A DNA stretch of 10,438 nucleotides, taken from NCBI GenBank assembly GCA_003643975.1, contig QNAR01000036.1, forward strand, positions 1 to 10,438. The letters run 5' to 3'. Both the position numbers and the translations under genes were made by a program. Shown piece by piece: positions 1-7,004 of the stretch. The stretch is from Thermotogae bacterium. GTDB taxonomy: Bacteria > Thermotogota > Thermotogae > Petrotogales > Kosmotogaceae. Positions within the stretch are counted from its first letter, which is position 1, and the number at the start of each line of letters is the position of its first letter. The notes beneath the pieces are model-generated. The model searched no databases. It was not told the DNA's origin and saw only the letters and a program-made list of their open reading frames with translations.

Positions 1-342
1 ATAATCCTTTAACGAGAAAAGGCTTTGAATACCATTCCCCATGGATTCTACCCGATATAACTCGTCATTTGATGGAAGAATGTCGATAGTGGCAAAACCT
101 TTGGTAACAGATCTTTTCAAACGATTCGGATCAAAACTTTCCCCCTCTGATATGATAGTTGCGAGATTGATTTCTCCGTCTTCATATGGATCCTGATCCA
201 TCGCTATGGTGAGATTGCCTGACGGATCAAGGTCCACAAGCAATACACTGTATCCTCCCAAAGCGTATTCATAAGCAAGACTATAAGTTAGGGTGGTTTT
301 CCCTACTCCACCTTTATGGTTGGTAATCGCTATCACGGACAA
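1..342 (-). CDS. ParA/Soj/MinD-type P-loop ATPase, N-terminal part (runs off left edge)
   Basis: The first 114 codons of a ParA-superfamily ATPase are visible; the gene continues beyond base 1. Residues 8-17 carry the deviant Walker A box NHKGGVGKTT, with the signature lysine (K10) and the P-loop lysine (K15). Residues 36-43 carry VDLDPSGN, the usual DxDPxGN element with Ser where Gln is common. ILPSN at 88-92 matches the conserved 'xxPSN' strand of Soj/ParA proteins. Such ATPases dimerise on ATP and organise DNA or other cargo such as plasmids, chromosome origins, chemoreceptor arrays or carboxysomes. Which cargo applies depends on the partner gene, which lies outside the window. The start is taken as TTG at 342 because GAGGTGG (348-354) sits 5 nt upstream; a GTG at 336 is the alternative. 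The gene starts only 15 bp after the tetR stop, so the two are probably co-transcribed and translationally coupled. Confidence 0.93.
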   Translation of the reverse strand, partial: MSVIAITNHKGGVGKTTLTYSLAYEYALGGYSVLLVDLDPSGNLTIAMDQDPYEDGEINLATIISEGESFDPNRLKRSVTKGFATIDILPSNDELYRVESMGNGIQSLFSLKDY

Positions 343-357
343 AGAAACCACCTCGTG

Positions 358-909
358 TTATAACAATCTCTTTGCAATATCAGCTATTTCCTTTTCATTC
401 ATGGACTCTCCGCTTATAACGAGATCCAGAGCATATCCAAAAAGAAGCTGAGAAAGCCTTTTTATAACCCGGGTAGCTCTGGACTTTGACATATGCTTAA
501 TCAGTTCTTCCTTGATATTTTCTTCAATTTGGGACTTAAAAGAACGCATTATCTCCCTGATTCTCCTGTTTTTCTTTCCGTAAAGCCACAGGTAAATCAA
601 GGTTATCAACACATCTTCGTGTTCCTCATCCATTTCGTTGACAACTTGAATCATAGCTTCAATAAAGTCTTTTGGTTCGAGACCTTCTTCAAAAAGACGG
701 TTAATTTTGGGAAGCAAGTAATTGTTTATAGCATATCTTGACAGGTCAATGAGCATTCCCTCTTTAGATCTGTGGTGATAATGTATGGCAGCAAGATTCA
801 CATCTGCCTCTCCCGCCACCTTTCTGGTGCTCAAGCCTTCAATTGTCTCTTGAGAGATAACCTTAATGGCAGCTTCCATGATTTTCGTCCTTGTAACTTC
901 ACCACGCAT
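358..909 (-). CDS. TetR/AcrR-family transcriptional regulator
   Basis: A 183-residue protein, the usual size for TetR regulators. The N-terminal DNA-binding domain spans about residues 5-52. Its helix-turn-helix reads GLSTRKVAGEADVNLAAIHY (25-44), followed by the family's typical SKEGML at 48-53. The remaining residues form the variable helical ligand-binding and dimerisation domain, from which no ligand can be inferred. The start is set at ATG 909 because AAAGGAG lies 8 nt upstream. An in-frame TTG at 927 lies ahead of that ribosome binding site, and the ATG at 915 is too close to it. An extended -10 promoter and an imperfect inverted repeat lie just upstream, which suggests autoregulation. 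The stop codon abuts the ribosome binding site of the downstream ParA-type gene, so that gene is the most obvious co-regulated target. Confidence 0.93.
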   Translation of the reverse strand: MRGEVTRTKIMEAAIKVISQETIEGLSTRKVAGEADVNLAAIHYHHRSKEGMLIDLSRYAINNYLLPKINRLFEEGLEPKDFIEAMIQVVNEMDEEHEDVLITLIYLWLYGKKNRRIREIMRSFKSQIEENIKEELIKHMSKSRATRVIKRLSQLLFGYALDLVISGESMNEKEIADIAKRLL

Positions 910-942
910 TGTCATCACTCCTTTCAATCATTCGTTCTGTTC

Positions 943-970
943 AATTATAGCATAACTACTTACTAAAATT
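943..970. promoter_or_regulatory. Imperfect inverted repeat over tetR promoter, candidate TetR operator
   Basis: AATTATAG (943-950) and CTAAAATT (963-970) are inverted arms that match at 7 of 8 positions and are separated by 12 bp, giving a 28-bp site. It covers the -10 and extends into the -35 region of the tetR promoter, where an autorepressor would be expected to bind. The arms are AT-rich, so chance is a real possibility. Confidence 0.35.
944..952 (-). promoter_or_regulatory. Extended -10 promoter of tetR-parA
   Basis: Read on the minus strand this is TGCTATAAT, a perfect TATAAT (944-949) with the TGn extension. The -35 position (around 967-972, TTAATT) is poor, as is common for extended -10 promoters. 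It lies about 35 bp upstream of the tetR start codon and beyond the argF-arcC terminator, so tetR-parA probably has its own transcript. Confidence 0.6.
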
Positions 971-991
971 AAGCCGGGCAATTTGCCCGGC
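962..991 (-). terminator. Rho-independent terminator of argF-arcC
   Basis: The 19-base sequence 973-991 can form the stem GCCGGGC/GCCCGGC with an AATTT-type loop. On the minus strand it is followed by the T-rich stretch TTAATTTT. It lies 18 bp beyond the arcC stop codon. The hairpin is nearly symmetric, but the T-tract is on the minus-strand side. The T-tract overlaps the -35 region of the tetR promoter. Confidence 0.8.
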
Positions 992-1008
992 ATGCAATTT
1001 AAATCTTT

Positions 1009-1947
1009 TCACAAGATAATCCTGGTTCCGAATTCCTCTTCAATGGCTTTCTTAACACCCTCAAGCGAAGTTATTATGGCTTGATGTCCGGTTTTTTCTA
1101 CGAAATCAACAGCAGCTTCAATTTTTGGATACATACTGCCTTTAGCGAATTGTCCTTCTTCCATCAATCGTTTGGCCTCATCGATTTTCAGATTTTTCAG
1201 GGCTTTTTGGTCTTTTTTCCCAAAATTCAGATACGCATAATCAACAGCAGTTAGAATCACAAAGATATCAGCACCAATCAACCGCGCCAACAAAGAAGAA
1301 GCCCTGTCTTTATCTATTACAGCTTCTACTCCTCTGAGCTCTCCAGTATCATCTATCACAACAGGTATCCCGCCACCACCTGCCGCAACAAGAACATTAT
1401 CGGCTTCTAAGAGAGTTTTGATCGATTCTATTTCCACTATGTTCAAGGGCTTTGGTGAAGGCACTACTCTCCTCCACCCTCTACCAGCATCTTCTTTCAT
1501 AATCCAGCTCTTGCTCTTTTGTAGGGTTTTCGCTGTTTGCTCATCGTAAAAAGGGCCAACAGGTTTCGTTGGGTTTTCAAAACCCGGATCATTTCTATCT
1601 ACAACTACCTGCGTGAGCACGCAGCTCACAGGGATACTCAGACCTCTTCTCTTAAGCTCGTTGGATAATGTTTGTGTGATCAAATATCCTATTGACCCTT
1701 GTGTCATTGCATCGTTAACGTCTATTGGAAAAGGGGGTAAGGTATCCTTTGCGATTTCCTGCTGCACCAGCAAATTACCAACCTGGGGACCATTACCATG
1801 GGTAATTACAAGGTCAAATCCATTCTCAATGAGATCTGCAAGGTGTTTAACTGTACCATAAAGATTAGTTTTCATAACTTCGGCGGTTGGTTTTTCGCCA
1901 GGCTTGTTCAAAGCATTTCCACCTATTGCCACCACTATTTTTTTCAT
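1009..1947 (-). CDS. arcC: Carbamate kinase
   Basis: A 312-residue amino-acid-kinase-fold protein of the length usual for carbamate kinase (about 310). It catalyses the reversible transfer between carbamoyl phosphate + ADP and carbamate + ATP in the cytoplasm. Family signatures are in order: AIGGNAL (7-13), ITHGNGPQVGN (48-58), KPVGPFY (128-134), AAGGGGIPV (188-196), DKDRASSLLA (212-221) and KGSMYPKIEAA (269-279). The start is set at ATG 1947: AGGAGG lies 6 nt upstream. The in-frame GTG at 1962 overlaps that ribosome binding site, and the first ATG of the ATGATG pair is only 3 nt from it. The gene lies 26 bp behind argF on the same strand, with a terminator just beyond it, so the pair forms a two-gene operon. 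In catabolic pathways this enzyme makes ATP from carbamoyl phosphate released by ornithine carbamoyltransferase. No arginine deiminase gene (arcA) is in the window. Confidence 0.96.
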   Translation of the reverse strand: MKKIVVAIGGNALNKPGEKPTAEVMKTNLYGTVKHLADLIENGFDLVITHGNGPQVGNLLVQQEIAKDTLPPFPIDVNDAMTQGSIGYLITQTLSNELKRRGLSIPVSCVLTQVVVDRNDPGFENPTKPVGPFYDEQTAKTLQKSKSWIMKEDAGRGWRRVVPSPKPLNIVEIESIKTLLEADNVLVAAGGGGIPVVIDDTGELRGVEAVIDKDRASSLLARLIGADIFVILTAVDYAYLNFGKKDQKALKNLKIDEAKRLMEEGQFAKGSMYPKIEAAVDFVEKTGHQAIITSLEGVKKAIEEEFGTRIIL

Positions 1948-1973
1948 CATGGGCCTCCTCACGTTTTATAAGC

Positions 1974-2915
1974 TTATAAGAGAGTAGCGATCATAACCGC
2001 CTTGATCGTGTGCTTTCTATTTTCTGCTTCTTCAAAAACCCTTGATTTAGGCCCTTCAATCACTTCACGTGTAACTTCATTGCCTTTTACGGCTGGAAGG
2101 CAATGAAGGAAAATCGTGTCATGCTTTTTAGTGGCATTCATGAGTTCCTGATTCACTTGATAAGGCTTTAAAAGAGCGATCCTTTCCTTGAGTTTCTCTT
2201 CTTCGCCCATAGATGCCCAGACATCTGTATATATCGCATCGGCTTCCTTTACGACTTCTTTAGGGTTATCGCTGACAGTAATTTTCGCACCCGTGTCCTT
2301 TGCAATTTCTCTGCACCGAGAAACCAGAGCTTCAGACGGCCAAAGCTCTTTTGGACCACAGGCAACGTAATGCAGACCCATTTTAGCAGAGCCTATCATG
2401 AGAGAATTTGCAACATTGTTTCTTGAATCTCCCATGTAAACGAGCTTTCTCCCTCTCAATGTTCCGAAATGCTCTTCAATCGTCATGAAATCAGCAAGGA
2501 TTTGAGTTGGGTGATAAAGATCGGTTAAACCATTATATACGGGAATTCCAGACCATTTCGCCAGTGTTTCGGCGGTTTCTTGTTTAAACCCTCTGAAAGC
2601 GATGGCGTCAAACATTCTGCCAAGAACCCTTGCGGTATCTTCCAGATCTTCCTTGACACCCAGGTGGATATCGTCCTTTGAAAGAAACACAGCGTGCCCG
2701 CCTTCCTCGCCAAAAGCTGTCTCAAATGCTGTTCTTGTTCTGGTGGATCTTTTTTCGAAAATTATTGCCAGGGTCTTTCCAAGGAACCTCTGGGTTACAA
2801 TCCCCGTTCTTTTCTCCGCCTTAACTTGCTTTGCGATGTCAATCAGATATCTTATTTCGTCCGTGGTAAAATCTAAAAGTGTGAGAAAACTTTTACCTTT
2901 AAGGTTTACAGCCAT
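1974..2915 (-). CDS. argF: Ornithine carbamoyltransferase
   Basis: A 313-residue carbamoyltransferase joining carbamoyl phosphate and ornithine to citrulline + phosphate, or running in reverse as the catabolic ArcB reaction. The carbamoyl-phosphate loop is FEKRSTRTR (53-61). HPTQ is at 135-138. The ornithine-binding loop DVWASMG is at 231-237; its SMG is diagnostic for ornithine rather than aspartate or putrescine transferases. HCLPA is at 271-275, followed by an unusual VKGNEVT instead of the common FHD-type continuation. The C-terminus (NRKHTIKAVMIATLL) is typical. ATG 2915 has AAAGGAGGT close upstream. The gene is followed by arcC and divergent from argS. Pairing with carbamate kinase favours a catabolic or carbamoyl-phosphate-channelling role, but sequence alone does not separate ArgF from ArcB. 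Confidence 0.94.
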   Translation of the reverse strand: MAVNLKGKSFLTLLDFTTDEIRYLIDIAKQVKAEKRTGIVTQRFLGKTLAIIFEKRSTRTRTAFETAFGEEGGHAVFLSKDDIHLGVKEDLEDTARVLGRMFDAIAFRGFKQETAETLAKWSGIPVYNGLTDLYHPTQILADFMTIEEHFGTLRGRKLVYMGDSRNNVANSLMIGSAKMGLHYVACGPKELWPSEALVSRCREIAKDTGAKITVSDNPKEVVKEADAIYTDVWASMGEEEKLKERIALLKPYQVNQELMNATKKHDTIFLHCLPAVKGNEVTREVIEGPKSRVFEEAENRKHTIKAVMIATLL

Positions 2916-2951
2916 AGTTATACCTCCTTTGATTTTGGTGTCTTTAACTCA

Positions 2952-2980
2952 ATAATACCCGAGAGTTTAAAATCTTTCAA
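2952..2980 (-). promoter_or_regulatory. Sigma70-type promoter of argF-arcC
   Basis: On the minus strand, TTGAAA (2975-2980) is followed after exactly 17 bp by TATTAT (2952-2957). Both boxes are close to consensus and lie about 37-65 bp upstream of the argF start. I looked for an ArgR-type arginine box over it and did not see a convincing one. Confidence 0.65.
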
Positions 2981-3067
2981 ACATCGTATAAAGCAAAGAA
3001 AGAAGCATAGAGGCGCAAATTGCCTTTTGTGTACGATTATCTGATTTCTGTAATGCATTTGTCAGCT

Positions 3068-3085
3068 CTGGTTTCATGAAGCCAG
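3068..3085. promoter_or_regulatory. Hairpin/palindrome in the argF-argS intergenic region
   Basis: CTGGTTTCATGAAGCCAG is an 18-base palindrome with a single T/G imperfection. As RNA it gives a 7-bp stem with one wobble pair and a CATG loop. It is not followed by a T-run, so it is unlikely to be a terminator. It lies about 94 bp upstream of the argS start. It could be a leader hairpin of the argS transcript or a protein-binding site between the divergent genes. The rest of the 263-bp intergenic region holds the argF promoter and only weak candidates for an argS promoter, such as TTGTGT-16-TGTAAT at 3027-3054. Confidence 0.35.
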
Positions 3086-3178
3086 CTTAATATACGCTAA
3101 ACTATACAAAAATCAACCGCAATTCCGATTTGCTGTTTAAAATCAAAACATCAAAATGAAGATTCCCGGAGGTGCGTT

Positions 3179-4807
3179 ATGTTTCGAAAACTGCTTGAAA
3201 ACAGTATCACAAAATCACTCAACAGATTAGGCGTTGAAAGTATTCCCATATTCAAAATAGAAATCCCCGATGAAAATTTTGGCGATTATTCCACTAATGT
3301 TGCTTTCTTGCTAGCAAAGAGCCTAAAAAAAGCTCCCCGTGAAATAGCCAGTAGCCTCTCCCGAGAGCTAGAGAAGGAGCAATATATAAAAAGCGCAACA
3401 GTTGCCGGACCTGGATTCATTAATATTATACTTACTGACGAAGTCTATTTACATGCTATGAAAGAGGTACTTGAAAGAAGATTTTTCTGGAAAGTAAAGC
3501 CTGAAACAAATGTTCAATTTGAATTTGGAAGCGCCAATCCAACAGGGCCTTTTACCATTGGGCATGGAAGGCAATTAGTTTTTGGCGATGTGCTTTGCAG
3601 GATTTTCTCTGCCAGGGGATACCGGGTGAAAAGGGAAATGTACATCAACGATGCTGGCCGCCAGATACGTTTGCTTGGCCATTCTCTTTGGGTTAGATAC
3701 AACCAGCTTTTCGGGAAGGAAATCCCACTTCCCGAAGATGGTTATCAAGGTGAATACCTCGTTGATATGGCAAAAGAAATTAAAAGGGAATACGGCAATA
3801 AATTTTTGGACAGTTGGGATACAAATGCTCAGGAATTTTTCTCAAATTTTGCCCTGAATAAGATGCTCCAAAGCATGAAAGAAACTCTTAATAAGCTGGG
3901 AATCGAGTTTGATAACTATTTCAGTGAAAAAAGCCTTGTGATTGATGGAACAGTTAATAAAATTCTTGAGATTCTCAGGAAAGCGAGCCTGCTCTATGAA
4001 AAGGATGGTGCGTTATGGTTCAAAGTTTCGAATTTTGTTAACGATAATGACAAAGTCGTTCTTCGCTCCGACGGCACACACACTTATTTTCTCACAGATA
4101 TTGCCTATCATTTCAATAAGTACCAGAGGGGATTCGATAAGGTATATAACATATGGGGCTCGGACCACATGGGGCATATTCCTCGAATGAAAGCCGCACT
4201 CATGGCTTTGGGAATTTCTGAAGATTTTCTTGAGGTTATCATACATCAGTATGTGAATATCAAAAAGGGGAAAGAAATTGTCAAGATGTCCACCAGGAAA
4301 GGGACATTCTCCACCCTTGATGAACTCATAGAAGCAGCAGGCATCGATGCCACAAGATACTTCTTTGCCATGTTCGATCCTGATACACACATGCTTTTTG
4401 ACCTCGATCTTGCAAAGAAAAAGAGCAATGAAAATCCCGTTTTCTATGTTCAATACGCTCATGCGAGAATAAGCAGTATTTTCAGAACAGCAAAAGACAA
4501 AAATCTGCACATAGGGATATTACCCGATAGCTATAATTTCGAACCTGAGGAGAAAAGACTCATAAAAATAGTACTGGAATTACCTTCTGTGTTGGATTCG
4601 ATCACAGAGGATTATAAGGTCAACAGGTTGACCAACTATCTTGAAGCGCTCGCATCGACATTCCATGTTTTTTACAACAAGCATCTGGTAGCCGATCCTG
4701 AAAACCCCCGGAGATCTACTCTAAGGCTAAAGCTTTGTGAATTAACCAGAAATGTCATCGCTGACGGTCTTCAGCTTCTTGGTGTGAGCGCTCCAGAATC
4801 CATGTGA
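3179..4807 (+). CDS. argS: Arginyl-tRNA synthetase
   Basis: A 542-residue class Ia synthetase that charges tRNA-Arg with arginine using ATP. The N-terminal Add-1 domain, which binds the tRNA D-loop, covers about residues 1-85 and contains NFGDYSTNVAF (33-43). The catalytic Rossmann fold begins with FEFGSANPTGPF (114-125). The HIGH-type motif reads TIGH (126-129), with Thr in place of the first His. GSDHMGH is at 327-333. The second signature, KMSTRKG (369-375), is the form typical of bacterial ArgRS. The DALR anticodon-binding domain starts near NPVFYVQYAHARISS (419-433), and the protein ends in LLGVSAPESM, close to the family's usual C-terminus. ATG 3179 is preceded by GGAGGT at good spacing. 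It is divergent from argF and overlaps the downstream rlmD-family gene by one base (TGATG). Confidence 0.97.
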   Translation: MFRKLLENSITKSLNRLGVESIPIFKIEIPDENFGDYSTNVAFLLAKSLKKAPREIASSLSRELEKEQYIKSATVAGPGFINIILTDEVYLHAMKEVLERRFFWKVKPETNVQFEFGSANPTGPFTIGHGRQLVFGDVLCRIFSARGYRVKREMYINDAGRQIRLLGHSLWVRYNQLFGKEIPLPEDGYQGEYLVDMAKEIKREYGNKFLDSWDTNAQEFFSNFALNKMLQSMKETLNKLGIEFDNYFSEKSLVIDGTVNKILEILRKASLLYEKDGALWFKVSNFVNDNDKVVLRSDGTHTYFLTDIAYHFNKYQRGFDKVYNIWGSDHMGHIPRMKAALMALGISEDFLEVIIHQYVNIKKGKEIVKMSTRKGTFSTLDELIEAAGIDATRYFFAMFDPDTHMLFDLDLAKKKSNENPVFYVQYAHARISSIFRTAKDKNLHIGILPDSYNFEPEEKRLIKIVLELPSVLDSITEDYKVNRLTNYLEALASTFHVFYNKHLVADPENPRRSTLRLKLCELTRNVIADGLQLLGVSAPESM

Positions 4808-6138
4808 TGGTTATGGTTCAGACTTTTACTGTTGAGAAACTGGTAGCCGGAGGGCTTTCACTGGCCAGAACCCAAGAGGGAAAAATCGTGTTCATTATTG
4901 GCGGTTATCCCGGAGAGCAAATTGAAGCAGTGCGGATAAACCGCAAGAGGGATTTCGAGCTCTGGAAACCCACCAAGATCCTTAAAAGTAGCCCATACAG
5001 AAGAGAAAGGCTTTGCGAAAGTTTTCCACGATGCGGTGGTTGTGACTGGCAGGACCTGATGTATGATCAGCAGTTGAAATGGAAAGCGAAGATAATTCAA
5101 GAGCAGTTCAAACGCCTGGCAAAAATCGATATTCCTCTTCCTGAGGTGGTTCCCTCAAAGGAAATGCATTATAGAAACAAAGTGGAATATGTGGCTTTTA
5201 ACACCCCTAGCGGTATCAAACTGGGTTTTAAGGAGAAAGCTTCAGTTAAGCCAGTAGAGCCTCAGGGGTGTGTCATAGGCGATATAGTCTTTGAAGATTT
5301 GAGAATAAAGATTCAACGTGTGTTGAATGAGTTCAGATTGAAGGCATATGATCCAGAAAAAGGCACCGGTAACTTAAAGCACCTTGTGCTTAGGAAAAGC
5401 TCTTCAGGCGAAAACATGGCAATCTTGATAGGAAAAAAATCTGAATTTCCTGAATTAAAAACTATAACGAATCTTCTCAAGCAAAAACTCCCGCAGATTG
5501 ATTCCTTTGTGTATGTGCACAACAGTAGAGATAATATAAATCTCAGGGGCCCCTACAGGGTACTTTATGGTGAAGGGGTTTTGACCGAGAAAATCGACGA
5601 CATTCTTTATCAGGTGCCGCCCACATCTTTTTTTCAGGTCAACACTTTCATCGCCAGGGAGATTTTACATTACATAGCAGAAACAATTGAATTTGAAAAA
5701 AGGGAAAGCCTGCTTGACCTTTTCGCTGGGGTAGGGTTTTTCAGTGTTTTTTTTGGAAAGGCTTTTGATAGGATCACCGCTGTTGAAAGTTCCGGGGTAT
5801 CTGTTAAAGCACTTGAAGCCAATGCCAGGATAAATCGGCTCAACAACATAGAGGTCATAAAAGAGGATGCATTGAATTACGTCCGGAAAAACAAGGGTAA
5901 ACACCAATATGAGGTTATCCTCCTTGATCCACCACGAAGCGGCATGGGAAAAACGATATCCCTGTTGAAAAGTTTCAAGCCCAAACTGATAATATATGTT
6001 TCCTGCGATCCAGCAACGCTTGCACGAGACACTCGCTATCTCATGGAGTCAAATGTTGAAATTACACGTGTAAAAGGCTTTGATATGTTTCCGCTGACTC
6101 ACCACGTTGAAACTGTAGCGTTGTTCAGAAATCTATAG
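4807..6138 (+). CDS. rlmD: RlmD-family 23S rRNA (uracil-C5)-methyltransferase
   Basis: A 443-residue SAM-dependent RNA m5U methyltransferase of the RlmD/RumA (COG2265) family. An N-terminal TRAM RNA-binding domain (about 1-58) is followed by four cysteines, C70-x5-C76-x2-C79 and C155, as expected for the [4Fe-4S] cluster. The catalytic domain shows VPPTSFFQVN (270-279), SAM-binding motif I LLDLFAGVGFF (302-312), motif IV LLDPPRSGM (372-380), the nucleophilic Cys400 in YVSCDPATLARD and the C-terminal Glu435 in HHVETVALF. The TRAM domain and cluster separate it from TrmA. Whether it modifies the position equivalent to E. coli U1939 only, or two sites as RlmCD does, cannot be read from sequence. 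The start is set at ATG 4807 because it overlaps the argS stop (TGATG) and implies reinitiation; GTG 4804 and ATG 4813 are alternatives, and no clear SD precedes any of them. Its 3' end overlaps the convergent phosphatase gene by 14 bp. Confidence 0.93.
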   Translation: MVMVQTFTVEKLVAGGLSLARTQEGKIVFIIGGYPGEQIEAVRINRKRDFELWKPTKILKSSPYRRERLCESFPRCGGCDWQDLMYDQQLKWKAKIIQEQFKRLAKIDIPLPEVVPSKEMHYRNKVEYVAFNTPSGIKLGFKEKASVKPVEPQGCVIGDIVFEDLRIKIQRVLNEFRLKAYDPEKGTGNLKHLVLRKSSSGENMAILIGKKSEFPELKTITNLLKQKLPQIDSFVYVHNSRDNINLRGPYRVLYGEGVLTEKIDDILYQVPPTSFFQVNTFIAREILHYIAETIEFEKRESLLDLFAGVGFFSVFFGKAFDRITAVESSGVSVKALEANARINRLNNIEVIKEDALNYVRKNKGKHQYEVILLDPPRSGMGKTISLLKSFKPKLIIYVSCDPATLARDTRYLMESNVEITRVKGFDMFPLTHHVETVALFRNL

Positions 6139-6898
6139 AACTCATAAGTGCGCACAGTTCTTCGTTCATCATACCATTCGAAAAAAGCATTTTATCAGTA
6201 TCCCATGGGGTTATTTCTTTCCCGGACCAGTTGGTTATGCTACCACCTGCCTCTTTAACAATTATGTAGGCTGCGGCAATATCCCAGATGTTCAATTTGT
6301 ATCCTATAAAAGCTTCTGAACATCCAGCGGCTACAAAGGCGCTTTGCAATGCTGCGGTTCCCAGAACTCTGGTTCGGCGGACATTTTTATGAAGCAGATT
6401 CAGCAAATTCACTGAGTGCAACGCTGTTGTCCCCACCGTAACAAGGCTTTCTTTCAACTTTTTTCTTTCAGAAACCCTGATTTTAATATTATTTAAAAAG
6501 GCTCCTTCGTTATGATAGGCACTGTACAAGTCACCTGTTTTTGGTGAATATATCAGCCCAAACACAGGGTTGTTGCCCTCGTAATATGCCAGCGATATAC
6601 AGTATAAAGGCAACCTGTGGGCAAAATTCGCCGTGCCATCTATGGGATCTAATATCCATGTTGCTCCAGAGGGTTTTACAGTGGAAAGCCCTTTTTCTTC
6701 TGCCAGGATAACATCTGTGCTAAAATTCTTATTGATCGCTTTTACAAATTTCTCCTGAATATAGATGTCAAACTGTGTAACCAAATCGAGGTCACTACTT
6801 TTATAATTAATAATCCTTTCTGTATTTTCCTCGCGGTTCAGTTCCTCTCCAATATCTCTGATTAATTGTGCGGCAAAATCGAATTTTCGCTTTGACAT
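6125..6898 (-). CDS. Inositol monophosphatase (SuhB/IMPase) family protein
   Basis: A 257-residue Mg2+-dependent sugar-phosphate phosphatase of typical IMPase length. It carries DLVTQFD (38-44), the metal-binding AEE (66-68), the signature WILDPIDGTANF (81-92, with metal ligands D84 and D87) and WDIAAAYIIVKEAGG (205-219, with D206). Family members hydrolyse myo-inositol-1-phosphate, and several thermophile versions also cleave fructose-1,6-bisphosphate; the substrate here is not determinable. In Thermotogota such an enzyme could serve inositol or di-myo-inositol-phosphate metabolism, which is only inference. An in-frame start exists up to 7003, but the start is placed at ATG 6898 because AAAGGAGGTGG lies just upstream and the family's N-terminus begins there. 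It is convergent with rlmD (14 bp overlap) and divergent from the large surface-protein gene. Confidence 0.93.
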   Translation of the reverse strand: MSKRKFDFAAQLIRDIGEELNREENTERIINYKSSDLDLVTQFDIYIQEKFVKAINKNFSTDVILAEEKGLSTVKPSGATWILDPIDGTANFAHRLPLYCISLAYYEGNNPVFGLIYSPKTGDLYSAYHNEGAFLNNIKIRVSERKKLKESLVTVGTTALHSVNLLNLLHKNVRRTRVLGTAALQSAFVAAGCSEAFIGYKLNIWDIAAAYIIVKEAGGSITNWSGKEITPWDTDKMLFSNGMMNEELCALMSSIDF

Positions 6899-6950
6899 AT
6901 ATCCACCTCCTTTGACGATGATACCACCTTTCACAAAACTGTTCCAGATT

Positions 6951-6978
6951 TTGTATGAAAGCTGAACTGTGATAAAAT
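6951..6978 (+). promoter_or_regulatory. Candidate promoter of the large modular surface protein gene
   Basis: TTGTAT (6951-6956) is followed after 16 bp by TAAAAT (6973-6978), and a TGn extension (TGATAAAAT) precedes the -10. It lies about 41 bp upstream of the start codon at 7019, inside the 120-bp gap between two divergent genes. No equally good promoter was seen for the opposite phosphatase gene. Confidence 0.5.
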
Positions 6979-7004
6979 TTTTAAGAAAGCAGTTGCGCAA
7001 CATA

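Noticed and set aside
493..966. Plus-strand open frames opposite tetR
   Set aside because: They are antisense to a clear TetR protein, without ribosome binding sites or recognisable content.
3011..3025. Small hairpin AGGCG...TGCCT followed by TTTTG in the argF-argS gap
   Set aside because: The stem is about 5 bp including a wobble pair, it is not downstream of a plus-strand gene, and it is too weak to call as a terminator.
4013..4510. A 165-codon minus-strand open frame inside argS
   Set aside because: It lies wholly antisense to well-conserved argS motifs, has no ribosome binding site and shows no recognisable domain; it is a shadow frame.
6137..6161. Inverted repeat AGAACT-N13-AGTTCT just after the rlmD stop
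   Set aside because: The stem is only 6 bp with a 13-base loop and no T-run follows. It also lies in the IMPase coding sequence, so it was not called a terminator.
6899..7003. N-terminal extension of the IMPase reading frame
   Set aside because: The extra 35 residues precede a strong GGAGG site and the conserved family start; this stretch holds the surface-protein promoter instead.
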